Source: JANSXG01 sp043101125 (lineage in GTDB: Bacteria; Planctomycetota; Phycisphaerae; Phycisphaerales; UBA1924). From it: 64,000 nucleotides of DNA. A program made the position numbers and the translations under genes. Location of the stretch: the NCBI GenBank assembly GCA_043101125.1, contig JBICHT010000149.1:62001-126000 (forward strand), written 5' to 3'. The notes under the pieces were generated by a model that worked only from the letters and a program-made list of their open reading frames with translations, made no database searches and was not told the DNA's origin. Below are positions 33,909 through 44,568 of this stretch, in pieces. Position 1 is the stretch's first letter, and each line of letters begins with the position of its first letter.

Positions 33909-35570
33909 ATGAGTGAGCGTGCCGGACGCAGGCCCAAAAAAAATCGTAAGGACGCCGATCAACCCGAATCCGTCATGGCGATGGCTGCCCCGCGCGTCCA
34001 GCGGGACAACCCTCTGACGCGATCCACGGCTGGCCTGATCGGCCTGATCGTTCTCGCGATGCTGGTGATTTCCAGTCTCGGAAGCATCCCCTGGACCTTT
34101 CGCCCCGCTGAAAGCCCGCGGAATGCGGCGGTAGTCGATGGGCAACTCATCCCCCCGCGTCTTGGGACCCCCGTGCGTTACAACGCCGGCAACCTCGACA
34201 CCGTGTTGCTCCCGCCTTCCTGGTGGCATCACCTGGACGAGGATCGCCAGAAGATCGAATTCGCAGCGACCGAAGCCGCTCGTCAGGACATCCGCCAGCA
34301 GCGCCTCGACGAGGTGAACCAAACCCGTATCGATGCGTACCTCGCCGAACATCCGGACCAGAACAACCTCAGCAGCGAGCAACTCGCTCAACTCGGCTTG
34401 CTCCTCGGCGAACTCCCGGCTGATGTCGAGGTGCCTGAACCGACGGCGCAGCAGATCCAAACTCACAAGCGCTTCTACCTCTTCGGAACCGACAACCAAG
34501 GCCGAGATGTGTTCGTCAGGACGCTCGCCGGCGGTGCGATCTCAATCGGGATCGGGCTTGCCGCGGCAGGCCTCTCGGTGTTCATCGGGACGCTGTATGG
34601 TGCGCTCGCGGGCTACATCGGGGGTGCGGTTGACTCGTTCATGATGCGCATCGTCGACATCCTGTACGGCCTGCCCTACATCCTGCTCGTCGTTCTGCTC
34701 GCGGTCGCAGGCGATGCGGTCGTCGATCGCTATGACAACTATGTCCGAGTCAGTTCTTCAAACGAGCGGTACTCATGGATGGTCGTCGAAGCCAAGCGCA
34801 TCGCCCAAACCGAAGCAATCGCACCTGATCTCGAACTCCGTGTCCCGCTGCCTCTCCCCGAAGCGGATGCCAGCGAAAGCCAGTATGCGCAGTACGAGCG
34901 TGCGAAGAAGGAACTCGAGGTGCTGCAAAACGCCGCGGAACCAGACCGCGACCAGGCACGACGAGCCGCCGACGCGGTGCAGACTTACACCCGCGGCTAC
35001 GAACCGATCGAGGCGGAACTCTCCGCCACGCTCGGAGGCGATGAGGACCAACTCAGATCACTCGTCGAGCGAGCAACAAGCGAACAGGGACTTGAAATCC
35101 GCTCACTCAGCGCGGGGACGCGCATGCTGCTGGATGTCCTGATCCTGCTGACCGCGATCGGCGGTGTATCGTGGCTAACCATGGCCCGTGTGATCCGCGG
35201 TCAGGTGCTCTCCCTGAAGTCGCAACCCTTCATGGAGGCCGCACGCTCCATCGGCACCCCGGTCCGCAAGCAGTTTATCTGGCACCTTCTGCCGAACCTA
35301 CTCGGCCCGATTATCGTCTATGCGACCCTGACGGTCCCGCAGGCCGTGCTGCAGGAATCCTTCCTATCGTTCCTCGGTATCGGCGTGCAGGCTCCCCTCC
35401 CAAGCTGGGGAAACCTCGCGGCACAAGGTCTGAACGAATTGAACACCATTCGCTCCCGCTGGTGGCTGCTGTTGTTCCCATGCTTAATGCTCGGGATCAC
35501 CCTTCTCGCCCTGAATTTCGTCGGCGAAGGACTCCGTGAGGCGTTTGATCCCAAGCGCGCCCGCAAGTAG
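33909..35570 (+). CDS. Peptide-type ABC permease (OppC/DppC-like), enlarged
   Basis: 553 residues against about 300 for DppC/OppC. TM1 about 41-60; insert 1 (about 62-188), charged and helical, precedes the family landmark FGTDNQGRDVFVRTLAGG (192-209). Membrane helices follow to about 270. Insert 2 (about 271-403) is again charged and helical (YERAKKELEVLQNAAEPD). Then TM, EAA coupling loop QPFMEAARSIGTPVRKQF and LPNLLGPIIVYATLTV; ends GEGLREAFDPKRARK as is typical. First gene of a transporter operon that also encodes a second OppC-like permease. Confidence 0.9.
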   Translation: MSERAGRRPKKNRKDADQPESVMAMAAPRVQRDNPLTRSTAGLIGLIVLAMLVISSLGSIPWTFRPAESPRNAAVVDGQLIPPRLGTPVRYNAGNLDTVLLPPSWWHHLDEDRQKIEFAATEAARQDIRQQRLDEVNQTRIDAYLAEHPDQNNLSSEQLAQLGLLLGELPADVEVPEPTAQQIQTHKRFYLFGTDNQGRDVFVRTLAGGAISIGIGLAAAGLSVFIGTLYGALAGYIGGAVDSFMMRIVDILYGLPYILLVVLLAVAGDAVVDRYDNYVRVSSSNERYSWMVVEAKRIAQTEAIAPDLELRVPLPLPEADASESQYAQYERAKKELEVLQNAAEPDRDQARRAADAVQTYTRGYEPIEAELSATLGGDEDQLRSLVERATSEQGLEIRSLSAGTRMLLDVLILLTAIGGVSWLTMARVIRGQVLSLKSQPFMEAARSIGTPVRKQFIWHLLPNLLGPIIVYATLTVPQAVLQESFLSFLGIGVQAPLPSWGNLAAQGLNELNTIRSRWWLLLFPCLMLGITLLALNFVGEGLREAFDPKRARK

Positions 35571-35624
35571 TCTGAACACAATCAAGATTCGTTTCTCACA
35601 CCGATCGTGATCGAGGGCCCGCGC

Positions 35625-37583
35625 ATGCAGAGCAAGTTTGGACTCAAGGACTTCATCCTCTATGTGCTGGTGTTCTGCCTGGCCATCACCGTCGTGTTCG
35701 CCATGAAGCAGAACGACCGCAACTTCAAGCGACTCAGCATGCTCGAAGAGGCGACCAAGCGACTCGAACTCACCGAAGGCCAGACCCGCGATGAAGTCAC
35801 AAAAATTGGCGAAGAACTGATCAATGAACTCAGCGAGTCGCTCCGAGCCGAAGTGCTGATTCTCAAGAGTCAGATCGACCGCTTGGGCGAATCAGGCTCG
35901 GGTCTGAGCGTGACCGAGGGGCAGACGATCGACGAGGAAGGTCGCGACCTCTCCTGGGCTCGTCCCGGCGTTCCGGTCACTTTCCCTGAACCCTACAGTT
36001 ATGTGAACGATCCGTCCGACCGCGCCGACTACGCCGTGGGCGGCGAGTTCATCGAAACCTTCGAGGCACAGTTCCCGAAGATCACGCCGTATTTCTACAG
36101 CGATGTGTACGGTCGCCGAATCGTCGATGAGTCGGTCTGTGAACAGCTCGGTCGCTATGACCCGCAAAGCCTTGAGTGGGTTGGCCTGCTCGCCGAGGCG
36201 TGGCAGATCGACCCGGACGGCATGTGGCTTCGGGCGAAGATCAACCCCCGCGCCCGGTTCTCCGACGGCGTCCCGGTGACCGCGGAAGACTTCCGCTGGA
36301 CCTTCCATGACCTTGTGTTCAACCCGCAGCACGAAACCGAGCGGTTCCGGTCCACGCTGAATGTCATCGAAGAGGTCAAAGTGATCAGTGAGCGGGTCGT
36401 CGAGTTCCGCTTCACCACCGCCAACTTCACCAATGTCTCCCAGGCCCTGTCGCTCACCGTCGTGCCCAAGCACTTCTACGAGCAGTTTCAGCCTTCGCAG
36501 TTGAACCAGGCCACGGGCCTCCTGCTCGGCTCCGGTCCGTACCGCCTCGAGACGCTCGACCCCAAAAACCAGTGGACACAAGGCACTGATCTTGTGCTCG
36601 TGCGCAACGAGAACTACTGGGGCCGCAAGCCCGCGATCTCGCGTCTGCGGTTCAACGCGATCACGGACAATGTCGCTCGCCTCACGACCTTTGAAAACGG
36701 CGATGCGCACATGATTCGCGGTACCTCGGATCAGTACCGCAGCAAGACCAACGACCAGAACTTCATGGCCAAAAACCGTGCCGAACAGTGGATCAACATG
36801 CGATCCGGCTTCGGGTTCATCGCTTGGAACTGCGGCAACCGAAATGGTGAAGCGACCCCCTTCACCGATGCCCGGGTCCGGCGCGCGATGACGCACCTGC
36901 TCGACCGCGAACGCATCCTTCGTGACTTCGCCAACGGTTTGGGCGCAGTCGCCACCGGGCCGTTCCCGCCCGCTGGCCCGATGAACAACCCCGAAATCAC
37001 CCCCCGCCCCTACGACCTCGAAGCAGCGAAGCGACTTCTGGACGAGGCTGGCTGGCTCCTCCGGGAAGACGGTTACCGCTACAAGGACGGCAAGCGCTTC
37101 GAATTCGAGTACACGATCTCGCAGGGGTCTTCGTACGCAGAGAAGGTCGCTGGCTACCTGACCGTCCAGTGCGCCCAGGTCGGCATTATCTGCTCCACCC
37201 GTAAAATCGACTGGGCGATCTTCGCCGAGACCCTCGACAACCGAGACTTCGATGCCATCACGATGCAGTGGTCGCAGAGCGCCCCCGAGTCCGATCCGTA
37301 CCAGCTCTGGCACTCGAACTCGATCAAGAACCGCGGCGACAACTTCGCCCAGTGGTCCAACCCCCGCGCCGATGAATTGATCATGCGAGGCCGGCAGACG
37401 CTCGACAACGAAGAGCGCATGAAGATCTGGCACGAACTCCACGAAGTCTTCTACGAGGAACAACCCTACACCTTCCTCCTCAACACCCCCTGGATCCGCT
37501 TCATCTCGCGTGATGTCGAGAATGTGCATACCTACCCGATCGGTCTCGATCGCAACGAGATGTACTTCCCCGCCGCGTTCTGA
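35625..37583 (+). CDS. Peptide ABC transporter substrate-binding protein, membrane-anchored
   Basis: 652 residues from the ATG at 35625 (GAGGG, 7-base spacing; the GTG at 35607 is less likely). Family-5 extracellular solute-binding protein (OppA/DppA type): RIVDESVCEQLGRYDPQSLE, EDFRWTFHDLVF, GSGPYRLETLDP, RRAMTHLLDRERI, WHELHEVFYEEQPYTFLLN. The N-terminus is unusual: a non-cleaved helix (FILYVLVFCLAITVVFAM) followed by ~60 residues of coiled coil before the binding domain, so it probably stays tethered and stands off from the membrane. No lipobox is seen. Confidence 0.92.
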   Translation: MQSKFGLKDFILYVLVFCLAITVVFAMKQNDRNFKRLSMLEEATKRLELTEGQTRDEVTKIGEELINELSESLRAEVLILKSQIDRLGESGSGLSVTEGQTIDEEGRDLSWARPGVPVTFPEPYSYVNDPSDRADYAVGGEFIETFEAQFPKITPYFYSDVYGRRIVDESVCEQLGRYDPQSLEWVGLLAEAWQIDPDGMWLRAKINPRARFSDGVPVTAEDFRWTFHDLVFNPQHETERFRSTLNVIEEVKVISERVVEFRFTTANFTNVSQALSLTVVPKHFYEQFQPSQLNQATGLLLGSGPYRLETLDPKNQWTQGTDLVLVRNENYWGRKPAISRLRFNAITDNVARLTTFENGDAHMIRGTSDQYRSKTNDQNFMAKNRAEQWINMRSGFGFIAWNCGNRNGEATPFTDARVRRAMTHLLDRERILRDFANGLGAVATGPFPPAGPMNNPEITPRPYDLEAAKRLLDEAGWLLREDGYRYKDGKRFEFEYTISQGSSYAEKVAGYLTVQCAQVGIICSTRKIDWAIFAETLDNRDFDAITMQWSQSAPESDPYQLWHSNSIKNRGDNFAQWSNPRADELIMRGRQTLDNEERMKIWHELHEVFYEEQPYTFLLNTPWIRFISRDVENVHTYPIGLDRNEMYFPAAF

Positions 37584-37646
37584 GCAGACCGAAGCCTCCA
37601 CTCGCGTACCTACGCACTCGGTGAACTTCGAGGAAGACTGGGCCCA

Positions 37647-39221
37647 ATGACCACCTATATTCTCCGACGCCTGCTGTTGATGATCCCGACGCTGCTCGGC
37701 ATCACCTTCCTGGTGTTCATGATCGTGGCCAACGCACCGGGCGGCATCGGTGCCACCCTCGCTCTCGGCGGCGGCGAAGGTGCGGATGCCGGTCAGAACC
37801 GTGCCATCCAGCAAGCCTATCTCGAAGACCGGTACGGCCTGAACGACCCGATCCTCGTGCAGTATGTCCGCTGGCTTGAGCGCGTCTCACCGCTCAAGTT
37901 CGGCACTCCGATGCAGCGTGACAGCGTGGGCGAGGTCATCGCCCCACCCAAGAAGCTCGATCCCCCTCCGTTCTTCGGTCGATACTACGGCGCCGACAAG
38001 ACCCTGCCGGAACAAGACCAACCATCGCGAGCCAAACTGGGCCCTGACAAACTCGAAGACGCTGAAGAGATCAAGGCTCGGGTCGACGCGTACCAACTCG
38101 CAAACAACGATTACACCAACAAGCGAGGCGCATACATCGGCGCGATCGAACGACTCAAGATCGCGCTGGAGAACTACGCGATCGAGAACGGCCTCGCCGG
38201 ACCGAACGATGTCATCGAAGACGGCAAACTGAACGAGTCCGTATTCCGCGGGCATGAACTCGATACCGACTCGGAATTGGGCCAGCGGGTTGTCACGACG
38301 GGCAACGAAGCGGTAACCGCGATGAAGGCCGCGATCGCTTCTCGCGATCGTCTGGCCGAGGCGTACGCCGCACGCCCGTTCCCGGATGCGATCTGCCGCA
38401 TCGGCCAAGTCCCGATGGGTGTGCCGGGATTCGTCTACCTCGCACCGCCGGACTTTGGCCGATCGTTCTCCAAGGCGTTGCCGGTGAGCAAACTGATCGC
38501 CGAAGCCCTCCCTGTGACTCTTCTGCTCAACTGCATCGCGTTCCCGATCATCTACATCGTGGCCGTTCCGTCCGGCTTGCTCGCCGCGACTCACCGGGGC
38601 AGTTGGTTCGACACCGCCAGCGGCGCCCTCTACATCGCCCTTTGGTCGATTCCCGTGGTGTGGGCGGGCGTTCTCGCGGTCGGCTTCCTGGCCAACAAGG
38701 ATTACATGGGCGACCTGGCCTTCCCCACCGCGGGGTTGAGCAGCAGCAACGCCGACAACATGACCTTCCTGCCTTCAGACGGACAGAAGGGGGTCTTGCT
38801 CGACACTCTCTGGCACCTCTGCCTGCCCGTGGCCTGCCTGGTCTACACCGGTTTCGCGGTCCTCTCGAAGCAGACCCGGGCCGCGATGCTGGACAACTTC
38901 AACGCCGATTATGTCCGCACCGCGAAGGCGAAGGGTGTTTCGAGAACGGACATCGTGTTCCGTCATGTGTTCCGGAACTCGCTTCTGCCGTTGATCACGA
39001 TGTTCGCTTCGATCTTCCCTGCGATGCTCGCTGGCTCGGTCGTGATCGAGAAGATCTTCACGATCCCCGGCATGGGCAACCTCGTGCTCGGGGCGATCTA
39101 CGAACGCGACCGCGACTTGTTGCTCGCCAATGCCCTCATGATCGGCGCGGTGAACCTTCTCGCGCTGCTCCTCGCAGATATTCTCTACGCCCTCGCCGAT
39201 CCGCGCATCACCTTTGATTAA
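37647..39221 (+). CDS. Peptide-type ABC permease (OppB/DppB-like), enlarged
   Basis: 524 residues against about 310-340. N-terminal MTTYILRRLLLMIPTLLGIT is typical of OppB, and DRYGLNDPILVQYVRWLERV matches the family. An extra segment (about 85-262), mostly helical and charged, is inserted before the usual GFVYLAPPDFGRSF. The rest is normal: ALPVTLLLNCIAFP, EAA loop NADYVRTAKAKGVSRTDIVF, FRNSLLPLITMF and ILYALADPRITFD at the end. GAGGAAGACTGGGCCCA precedes the ATG. Confidence 0.92.
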   Translation: MTTYILRRLLLMIPTLLGITFLVFMIVANAPGGIGATLALGGGEGADAGQNRAIQQAYLEDRYGLNDPILVQYVRWLERVSPLKFGTPMQRDSVGEVIAPPKKLDPPPFFGRYYGADKTLPEQDQPSRAKLGPDKLEDAEEIKARVDAYQLANNDYTNKRGAYIGAIERLKIALENYAIENGLAGPNDVIEDGKLNESVFRGHELDTDSELGQRVVTTGNEAVTAMKAAIASRDRLAEAYAARPFPDAICRIGQVPMGVPGFVYLAPPDFGRSFSKALPVSKLIAEALPVTLLLNCIAFPIIYIVAVPSGLLAATHRGSWFDTASGALYIALWSIPVVWAGVLAVGFLANKDYMGDLAFPTAGLSSSNADNMTFLPSDGQKGVLLDTLWHLCLPVACLVYTGFAVLSKQTRAAMLDNFNADYVRTAKAKGVSRTDIVFRHVFRNSLLPLITMFASIFPAMLAGSVVIEKIFTIPGMGNLVLGAIYERDRDLLLANALMIGAVNLLALLLADILYALADPRITFD

Positions 39222-39263
39222 CCCCCAGTAACCATACGACAGACCACGGAGACTCAACGCTTC

Positions 39264-41021
39264 ATGTCCAAGGAAGGTTCGACAACCACCCCCACCGCCA
39301 TCACCGGCATCCAAGCGATGCAGGGCCATGGTGTGCAGCAGTCGCGTGGGTTCTGGGCGGAAGCTTGGAGTCAGGTCATCCGCCGGTTCAGCGCGATCTT
39401 CGGACTGACCTGGCTCGGGATCGTCGCCTTCTTTGCGGTCTTCGCACCGATCATCGCAAGCGGCCACCCGATCCGCTTCGTCAAAACGGATGAGAACGGC
39501 GTTCGAAGCGTCTCGATGCCACTGCTGAATTTTCTCACCCCGGCCGACTGGCTGCTGCTGATCGCCACCTTCGGGGGAGGCATCTTCCTTCTGCTGCCGA
39601 TCCCTCGCCTGACCCGGGCGAAGCGCGTGGGATGGATCATCGTCGCGATCGTGGCCGGCACAATCCCGGTCCTGCTCATCACACTGCTGCGCTCGAGTGC
39701 AGCGGGCGATTGGCTGTTCGGCTTGCTCAACGCAATCCGCGAACTCGAACGCGACCAGCAGGGCAATGCTCGAACCGCCTACGCCGTCGGCGCGATCTCC
39801 TTGGGGGCTTCCATCGGCCTCCTCGCGACCCTCTGGCTGCCATTCGCCGAACGCATATCCACTCGTCTCGTCTGGCTCGTCCTCGCCGTGAGCTGCAGCG
39901 GCATCGTGCTCGGCAAGACATGGGACAATAAACCTCCTCTGTTCCAGTACGGCGAGGCGATTCGCTCGGGCACCGCAGAAGCCACCTTCACACTCATCCC
40001 ATGGTCACCCGGCCAGCGCCCTGTGGACCGAAACACTTCAACGATGGCCCCCGGTGAAACCGAGGATCAGGCGCTCATCCGGAACATCGACAACGCTCTG
40101 TCGAACTACCTCGACAGCGAGGATCTGCCGCTCAACGCTCCGATCGGCTCTCACGGCTTCGATATTGTCCGCGATGTCATCGCGCGTCAGCCGCTCAGCG
40201 ATGAAGCCAAGGCTCGCATCACGACCAAACTCGATGAGTATCAGGCTTCGAATCCGGATGCCATCCGTCGAGACATCGGGGTCATCGATGCGGGCAAGAG
40301 TACCGGCGTGCTCGCCGAGGAGTTCGGCCGCACCGGCCAGACCTACCCCCTCGGCACGGACGATCAGGGGCGCGACATGCTCAGTCAATTGCTGCACGCC
40401 TGTCGTCTCTCCATCTCGATCGGACTAGTCTCAACCGGCATCTCGCTGGTCATCGGCGTGACGATCGGCGCTCTGATGGGGTACTTCGGCGGCTGGGTTG
40501 ACCTTGTGCTCTATCGCGTCGTCGAGATCTTCATGGCGATCCCCGTCCTCTTCCTTCTGATTCTCGCGGCGGGTGTTCTCCCGAAGAACATCTATGTGAT
40601 GATGATCATCATCGGCTGCTTCAGTTGGACCGGTGCCGCACGCTTCATCCGCGCCGAGTTCCTCAAACTCCGCAACATGGACTTCGTGCAGTCCGCTCGC
40701 GCCACCGGCTTGCCGCTCCGTTCGATCCTGTTCAAGCACATGCTCCCCAACGGTGTGACGCCGGTGCTCGTTGAATCATCGTTCGCCATCGCCGCCGCCA
40801 TTCTGGCCGAAGCGACCCTGTCGTTCCTCGGCCTCGGCCCGGACAACCAAGCCTCTTGGGGCAAACTCCTCTCCTCCGCAACCGGGGAAAGCAGTGAGTT
40901 CTTCTGGTGGCTGGCCATCTTCCCCGGTGCCGCCATCTTCCTCACGGTGCTCAGCTACAACCTGATCGGCGAAGCGCTCCGCGACGCCATCGACCCGAAA
41001 CTCAAGAAGGCCCGCGTGTAA
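39264..41021 (+). CDS. Second OppC/DppC-like ABC permease, with extra membrane helices
   Basis: 585 residues. After the normal first helix (about 46-66) it carries four further predicted helices (about 95-113, 122-142, 172-193, 201-217) that the family lacks, then a soluble region (218-360). The family core follows: YPLGTDDQGRDMLSQLLHA (361-379), IGALMGYFGGWVDLVLYRVV, EAA loop MDFVQSARATGLPLRSILFK, FLGLGPDNQASWGKLL, and the end GEALRDAIDPKLKKARV. It presumably pairs with the OppB-like subunit, either instead of or alongside the first OppC-like protein. Confidence 0.9.
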   Translation: MSKEGSTTTPTAITGIQAMQGHGVQQSRGFWAEAWSQVIRRFSAIFGLTWLGIVAFFAVFAPIIASGHPIRFVKTDENGVRSVSMPLLNFLTPADWLLLIATFGGGIFLLLPIPRLTRAKRVGWIIVAIVAGTIPVLLITLLRSSAAGDWLFGLLNAIRELERDQQGNARTAYAVGAISLGASIGLLATLWLPFAERISTRLVWLVLAVSCSGIVLGKTWDNKPPLFQYGEAIRSGTAEATFTLIPWSPGQRPVDRNTSTMAPGETEDQALIRNIDNALSNYLDSEDLPLNAPIGSHGFDIVRDVIARQPLSDEAKARITTKLDEYQASNPDAIRRDIGVIDAGKSTGVLAEEFGRTGQTYPLGTDDQGRDMLSQLLHACRLSISIGLVSTGISLVIGVTIGALMGYFGGWVDLVLYRVVEIFMAIPVLFLLILAAGVLPKNIYVMMIIIGCFSWTGAARFIRAEFLKLRNMDFVQSARATGLPLRSILFKHMLPNGVTPVLVESSFAIAAAILAEATLSFLGLGPDNQASWGKLLSSATGESSEFFWWLAIFPGAAIFLTVLSYNLIGEALRDAIDPKLKKARV

Positions 41022-41028
41022 CCGACCC

Positions 41029-42177
<1,149 letters not shown>

Positions 42178-42208
42178 CACAACCGAGCCGACCCGAAGGG
42201 CGGACCCC

Positions 42209-43354
42209 ATGCGCGCACTCATCCTGACCGATGCCGATACCGCCGCACGCGAAGGGCAACTCCTCAGCCGCATGGAGGTCGGACTCATCGGGCACGGGAT
42301 CCGTATCCTCTACGCCGAACCATCCGACGACCAATTGCATGTCGACGCCGAGAGCCTCATCGCTGGCCTCGAGTACACCTCCGGCGGCTCGATCCTGACA
42401 CTGAAGGCCCGCGCCAGAAAACTCGTCCGGGATGTTGATGAGGCCATCGGTTTCGATGACCCGACCAGTTCTCGCCTGGACCTTGTGCATGTCCTCGGAT
42501 CGGGGGCATGGGGCATCGGGCTTCAGGCCGCGGTCTCCGCAGGATCGTATCTCGTGGTTGAAGTCCTCAACGCACAGGATCTTGAACGCGTACGCCCGTT
42601 CGAGAACCGAGTCATGCGTGCGTTTGGCGGCGAAGCACGCTTCGCGTGGCTCGCGCCGGGACCGAGCATGTACCAGGCTCTACGAGACCATGCCAAATCC
42701 GCGCCGATCTATGAAACCTATTGGGGCACACACACCTCCGCACATGCCCACCCGCAAGCAAGCGGCGAGATCCTGCCCTCGATCGCCATCGTGACTTCCG
42801 GAATCAAACAAGACCGGCTGCTGCGTTTCCTCGATGCCGTCAAGCAATACCAACCGACCGACGGAGCCGAGCACCCCATGTGCTTCCTCGACGAGCACGC
42901 CGTCAGACGCACGCACGAGGCAACGAGATATATCCGGGCGCTCGGGATCGACGATCGAATCTCCATTGTTCCATCGCTGGAACACAGCAGGGCACTCACC
43001 ATGAACTGCGATGTGCTGGTGCTCCCCGATGCCGATGGGCAGCACCGATCACTCACTCTCGAAGCGATGGCCAACGGCGTGCTCGTCCTCGCCGCTCGCG
43101 ACCCGCTCCTCGATGACCTGCTGATCGACCAGACCACCGCGTTGCTCGCCGATCGCCCAACACCGGGGGTCTGGAAGGATCTCCTCACAACCGTGCTGGA
43201 TCGCAAGAACCTGCAGTGCCAAACCATCCGCGATCAAGCCAGACAATTCGTCAAAGAGCACCGGGTGGCTTCCGCTCACATCGATGCCATCGCCGCGGCC
43301 TACAACCAGATCTGCGGCGAGCAGGCGATCCCGTTTGGCGGCCCGGCGGACTGA
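42209..43354 (+). CDS. Glycosyltransferase family 4-like protein
   Basis: 381 residues from the ATG at 42209. A Rossmann-like N-terminal half (LILTDADTAAREGQLLSRME; LDLVHVLGSGAWGIG) and a C-terminal GT-B half (IRALGIDDRISIVPSLEHSR; CDVLVLPDADGQHRSLTLEA; MANGVLVLAARDPLLDDLL) resemble GT4 proteins, where the second Glu region binds the nucleotide sugar. The usual E-x7-E is not clear, so activity is uncertain. It follows the transporter genes by 31 bases and is probably co-transcribed; the link to peptide uptake is unknown. Confidence 0.75.
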   Translation: MRALILTDADTAAREGQLLSRMEVGLIGHGIRILYAEPSDDQLHVDAESLIAGLEYTSGGSILTLKARARKLVRDVDEAIGFDDPTSSRLDLVHVLGSGAWGIGLQAAVSAGSYLVVEVLNAQDLERVRPFENRVMRAFGGEARFAWLAPGPSMYQALRDHAKSAPIYETYWGTHTSAHAHPQASGEILPSIAIVTSGIKQDRLLRFLDAVKQYQPTDGAEHPMCFLDEHAVRRTHEATRYIRALGIDDRISIVPSLEHSRALTMNCDVLVLPDADGQHRSLTLEAMANGVLVLAARDPLLDDLLIDQTTALLADRPTPGVWKDLLTTVLDRKNLQCQTIRDQARQFVKEHRVASAHIDAIAAAYNQICGEQAIPFGGPAD

Positions 43355-43423
43355 ATTCCTACATACGAGACGGATTCCCCACACCCCCCATCTTCCCATC
43401 TACTCCTTGCAGGCCCTGGCCAC

Positions 43424-43453
43424 TTGACCCAAGTGCTTTACAGGCAATGATAT
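43424..43453 (+). promoter_or_regulatory. Candidate promoter of the secreted protein gene at 43.5 kb
   Basis: TTGACC at 43424-43429 and TGATAT at 43448-43453 with an 18-base spacer. The ATG lies about 50 bases further on. Confidence 0.35.
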
Positions 43454-43504
43454 AGGTGTGGCCCCAACGATCTGGGGTCACGACAACCAAAGACAGGATC
43501 TCCC

Positions 43505-44185
43505 ATGAAACGGTTTCTTTCCATCGCCTGCCTTGCTGCCGTCACTCCCCTTGCACCAGCCTTGAGCGCTACCCCCTCGCACAGTTGTGGCTCGTCGTAT
43601 GCAAGCGTGAAGCAACCTCGAGTGATCGTGCTTCAGACCCCCCGCGAAGGGGTCCTGCAGAACCGTTCTCCGTACCGCACTTCCGTGCGCGGGTACACCA
43701 ATGATCGCGGCGCCAACCCGTACGACGCTACCTCCGGTCTGCCGTACGGCGCCACGCGTGATGCCGCTCAAGAACTGATCGTGGTCCGTCCGCGCGAGGC
43801 GGTCCCCTATATCGCCATCAGCCCGTGGGAACCGGTCACCGATCGCACGATCGAGGAACTCAGACGCAACTTCCCGTGGCTGCGCCGTACCGACTCCATT
43901 CGCAATGACCTTGTGCTGGCGAGAAACCAGTACCTGCGAGAGCATGGATACACCAGCACCGTGCGCAGTTTCAAAAACCAGTCTCAGGCCAACGCCGATG
44001 GTGTGCGTTCAAACGACCCACCGATGGTGTACTCGCCCAACCCCGAGACCGACGCACGCGAGCACACGACACCAGATCCGCAACTCATCATCATCGAGAG
44101 CGATCAGGACACGACTGAACACCTCGTTGAACAACGACTGAAGCCCGAGAGCGTGATCCGTCGGCACGAGCCTTCTGTGAACTGA
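43505..44185 (+). CDS. Secreted protein of unknown function, 226 aa
   Basis: AGGATCTCCC precedes the ATG. Signal peptide (FLSIACLAAVTPLAPALSA). The mature part is polar and rich in Arg, Tyr, Pro and Thr (REGVLQNRSPYRTSVRGYTN; REAVPYIAISPWEPVTD), with one helical stretch (TIEELRRNFPWLRRTDSIRN) and an acidic C-terminus. Only one Cys remains after the cleavage site. No catalytic pattern or family recognised. A single gene, convergent with queD. Confidence 0.75.
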   Translation: MKRFLSIACLAAVTPLAPALSATPSHSCGSSYASVKQPRVIVLQTPREGVLQNRSPYRTSVRGYTNDRGANPYDATSGLPYGATRDAAQELIVVRPREAVPYIAISPWEPVTDRTIEELRRNFPWLRRTDSIRNDLVLARNQYLREHGYTSTVRSFKNQSQANADGVRSNDPPMVYSPNPETDAREHTTPDPQLIIIESDQDTTEHLVEQRLKPESVIRRHEPSVN

Positions 44186-44203
44186 GTCTGAACGCTCCGG
44201 AAA

Positions 44204-44563
44204 TCAGCCCCGGTAGTGACACCGGCTGCTGCAGGTCTCGTGCACGACAATCTCTGCCAGCAGGTCCAGTTCCGGCTTCAGGCGGTCCCAGATCCACTTC
44301 GCGAGCACCTCACTCGTCGGGTTCTCAAGACCTTCGATGTCGTTCAGGCAATAGTGGTCGAGCTGCTTTTCGATGGGCCCGATCAATTTCTTGATCTCCG
44401 CGAAGTCGATCAGGTACCCACGATCATCCGGGATTTCGCCGCGCACGATGACATCCACGCGGAACGAGTGCCCATGCATACGACGGCATTTGTGCCCTTC
44501 CGGGAAGCACGGCAGCCAGTGCGCCGCCTCGAACCCGAAACTCTTCACCAGATCAACCTGCAC
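44204..44563 (-). CDS. queD: 6-carboxytetrahydropterin synthase
   Basis: Makes 6-carboxytetrahydropterin from dihydroneopterin triphosphate, the second step to queuosine. 119 residues from a GTG at 44563, chosen because GAGGGG lies at the right distance and it gives the normal VQVDLVKSFGFEAAHWLP start; the longer frame would overlap queE deeply. Zinc-site His in AAHW and HGH, catalytic Cys in GHKCRRMHGHSF, and the C-terminal HETCSSRCHYRG are present. 5 bases after queE. Confidence 0.94.
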   Translation of the reverse strand: MQVDLVKSFGFEAAHWLPCFPEGHKCRRMHGHSFRVDVIVRGEIPDDRGYLIDFAEIKKLIGPIEKQLDHYCLNDIEGLENPTSEVLAKWIWDRLKPELDLLAEIVVHETCSSRCHYRG

Positions 44564-44568
44564 TGTGC

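Noticed and set aside
35892..37814. 640-codon minus-strand open frame opposite the binding-protein gene
   Set aside because: The plus frame has clear OppA-family motifs and a ribosome site; the antisense frame is a composition artefact.
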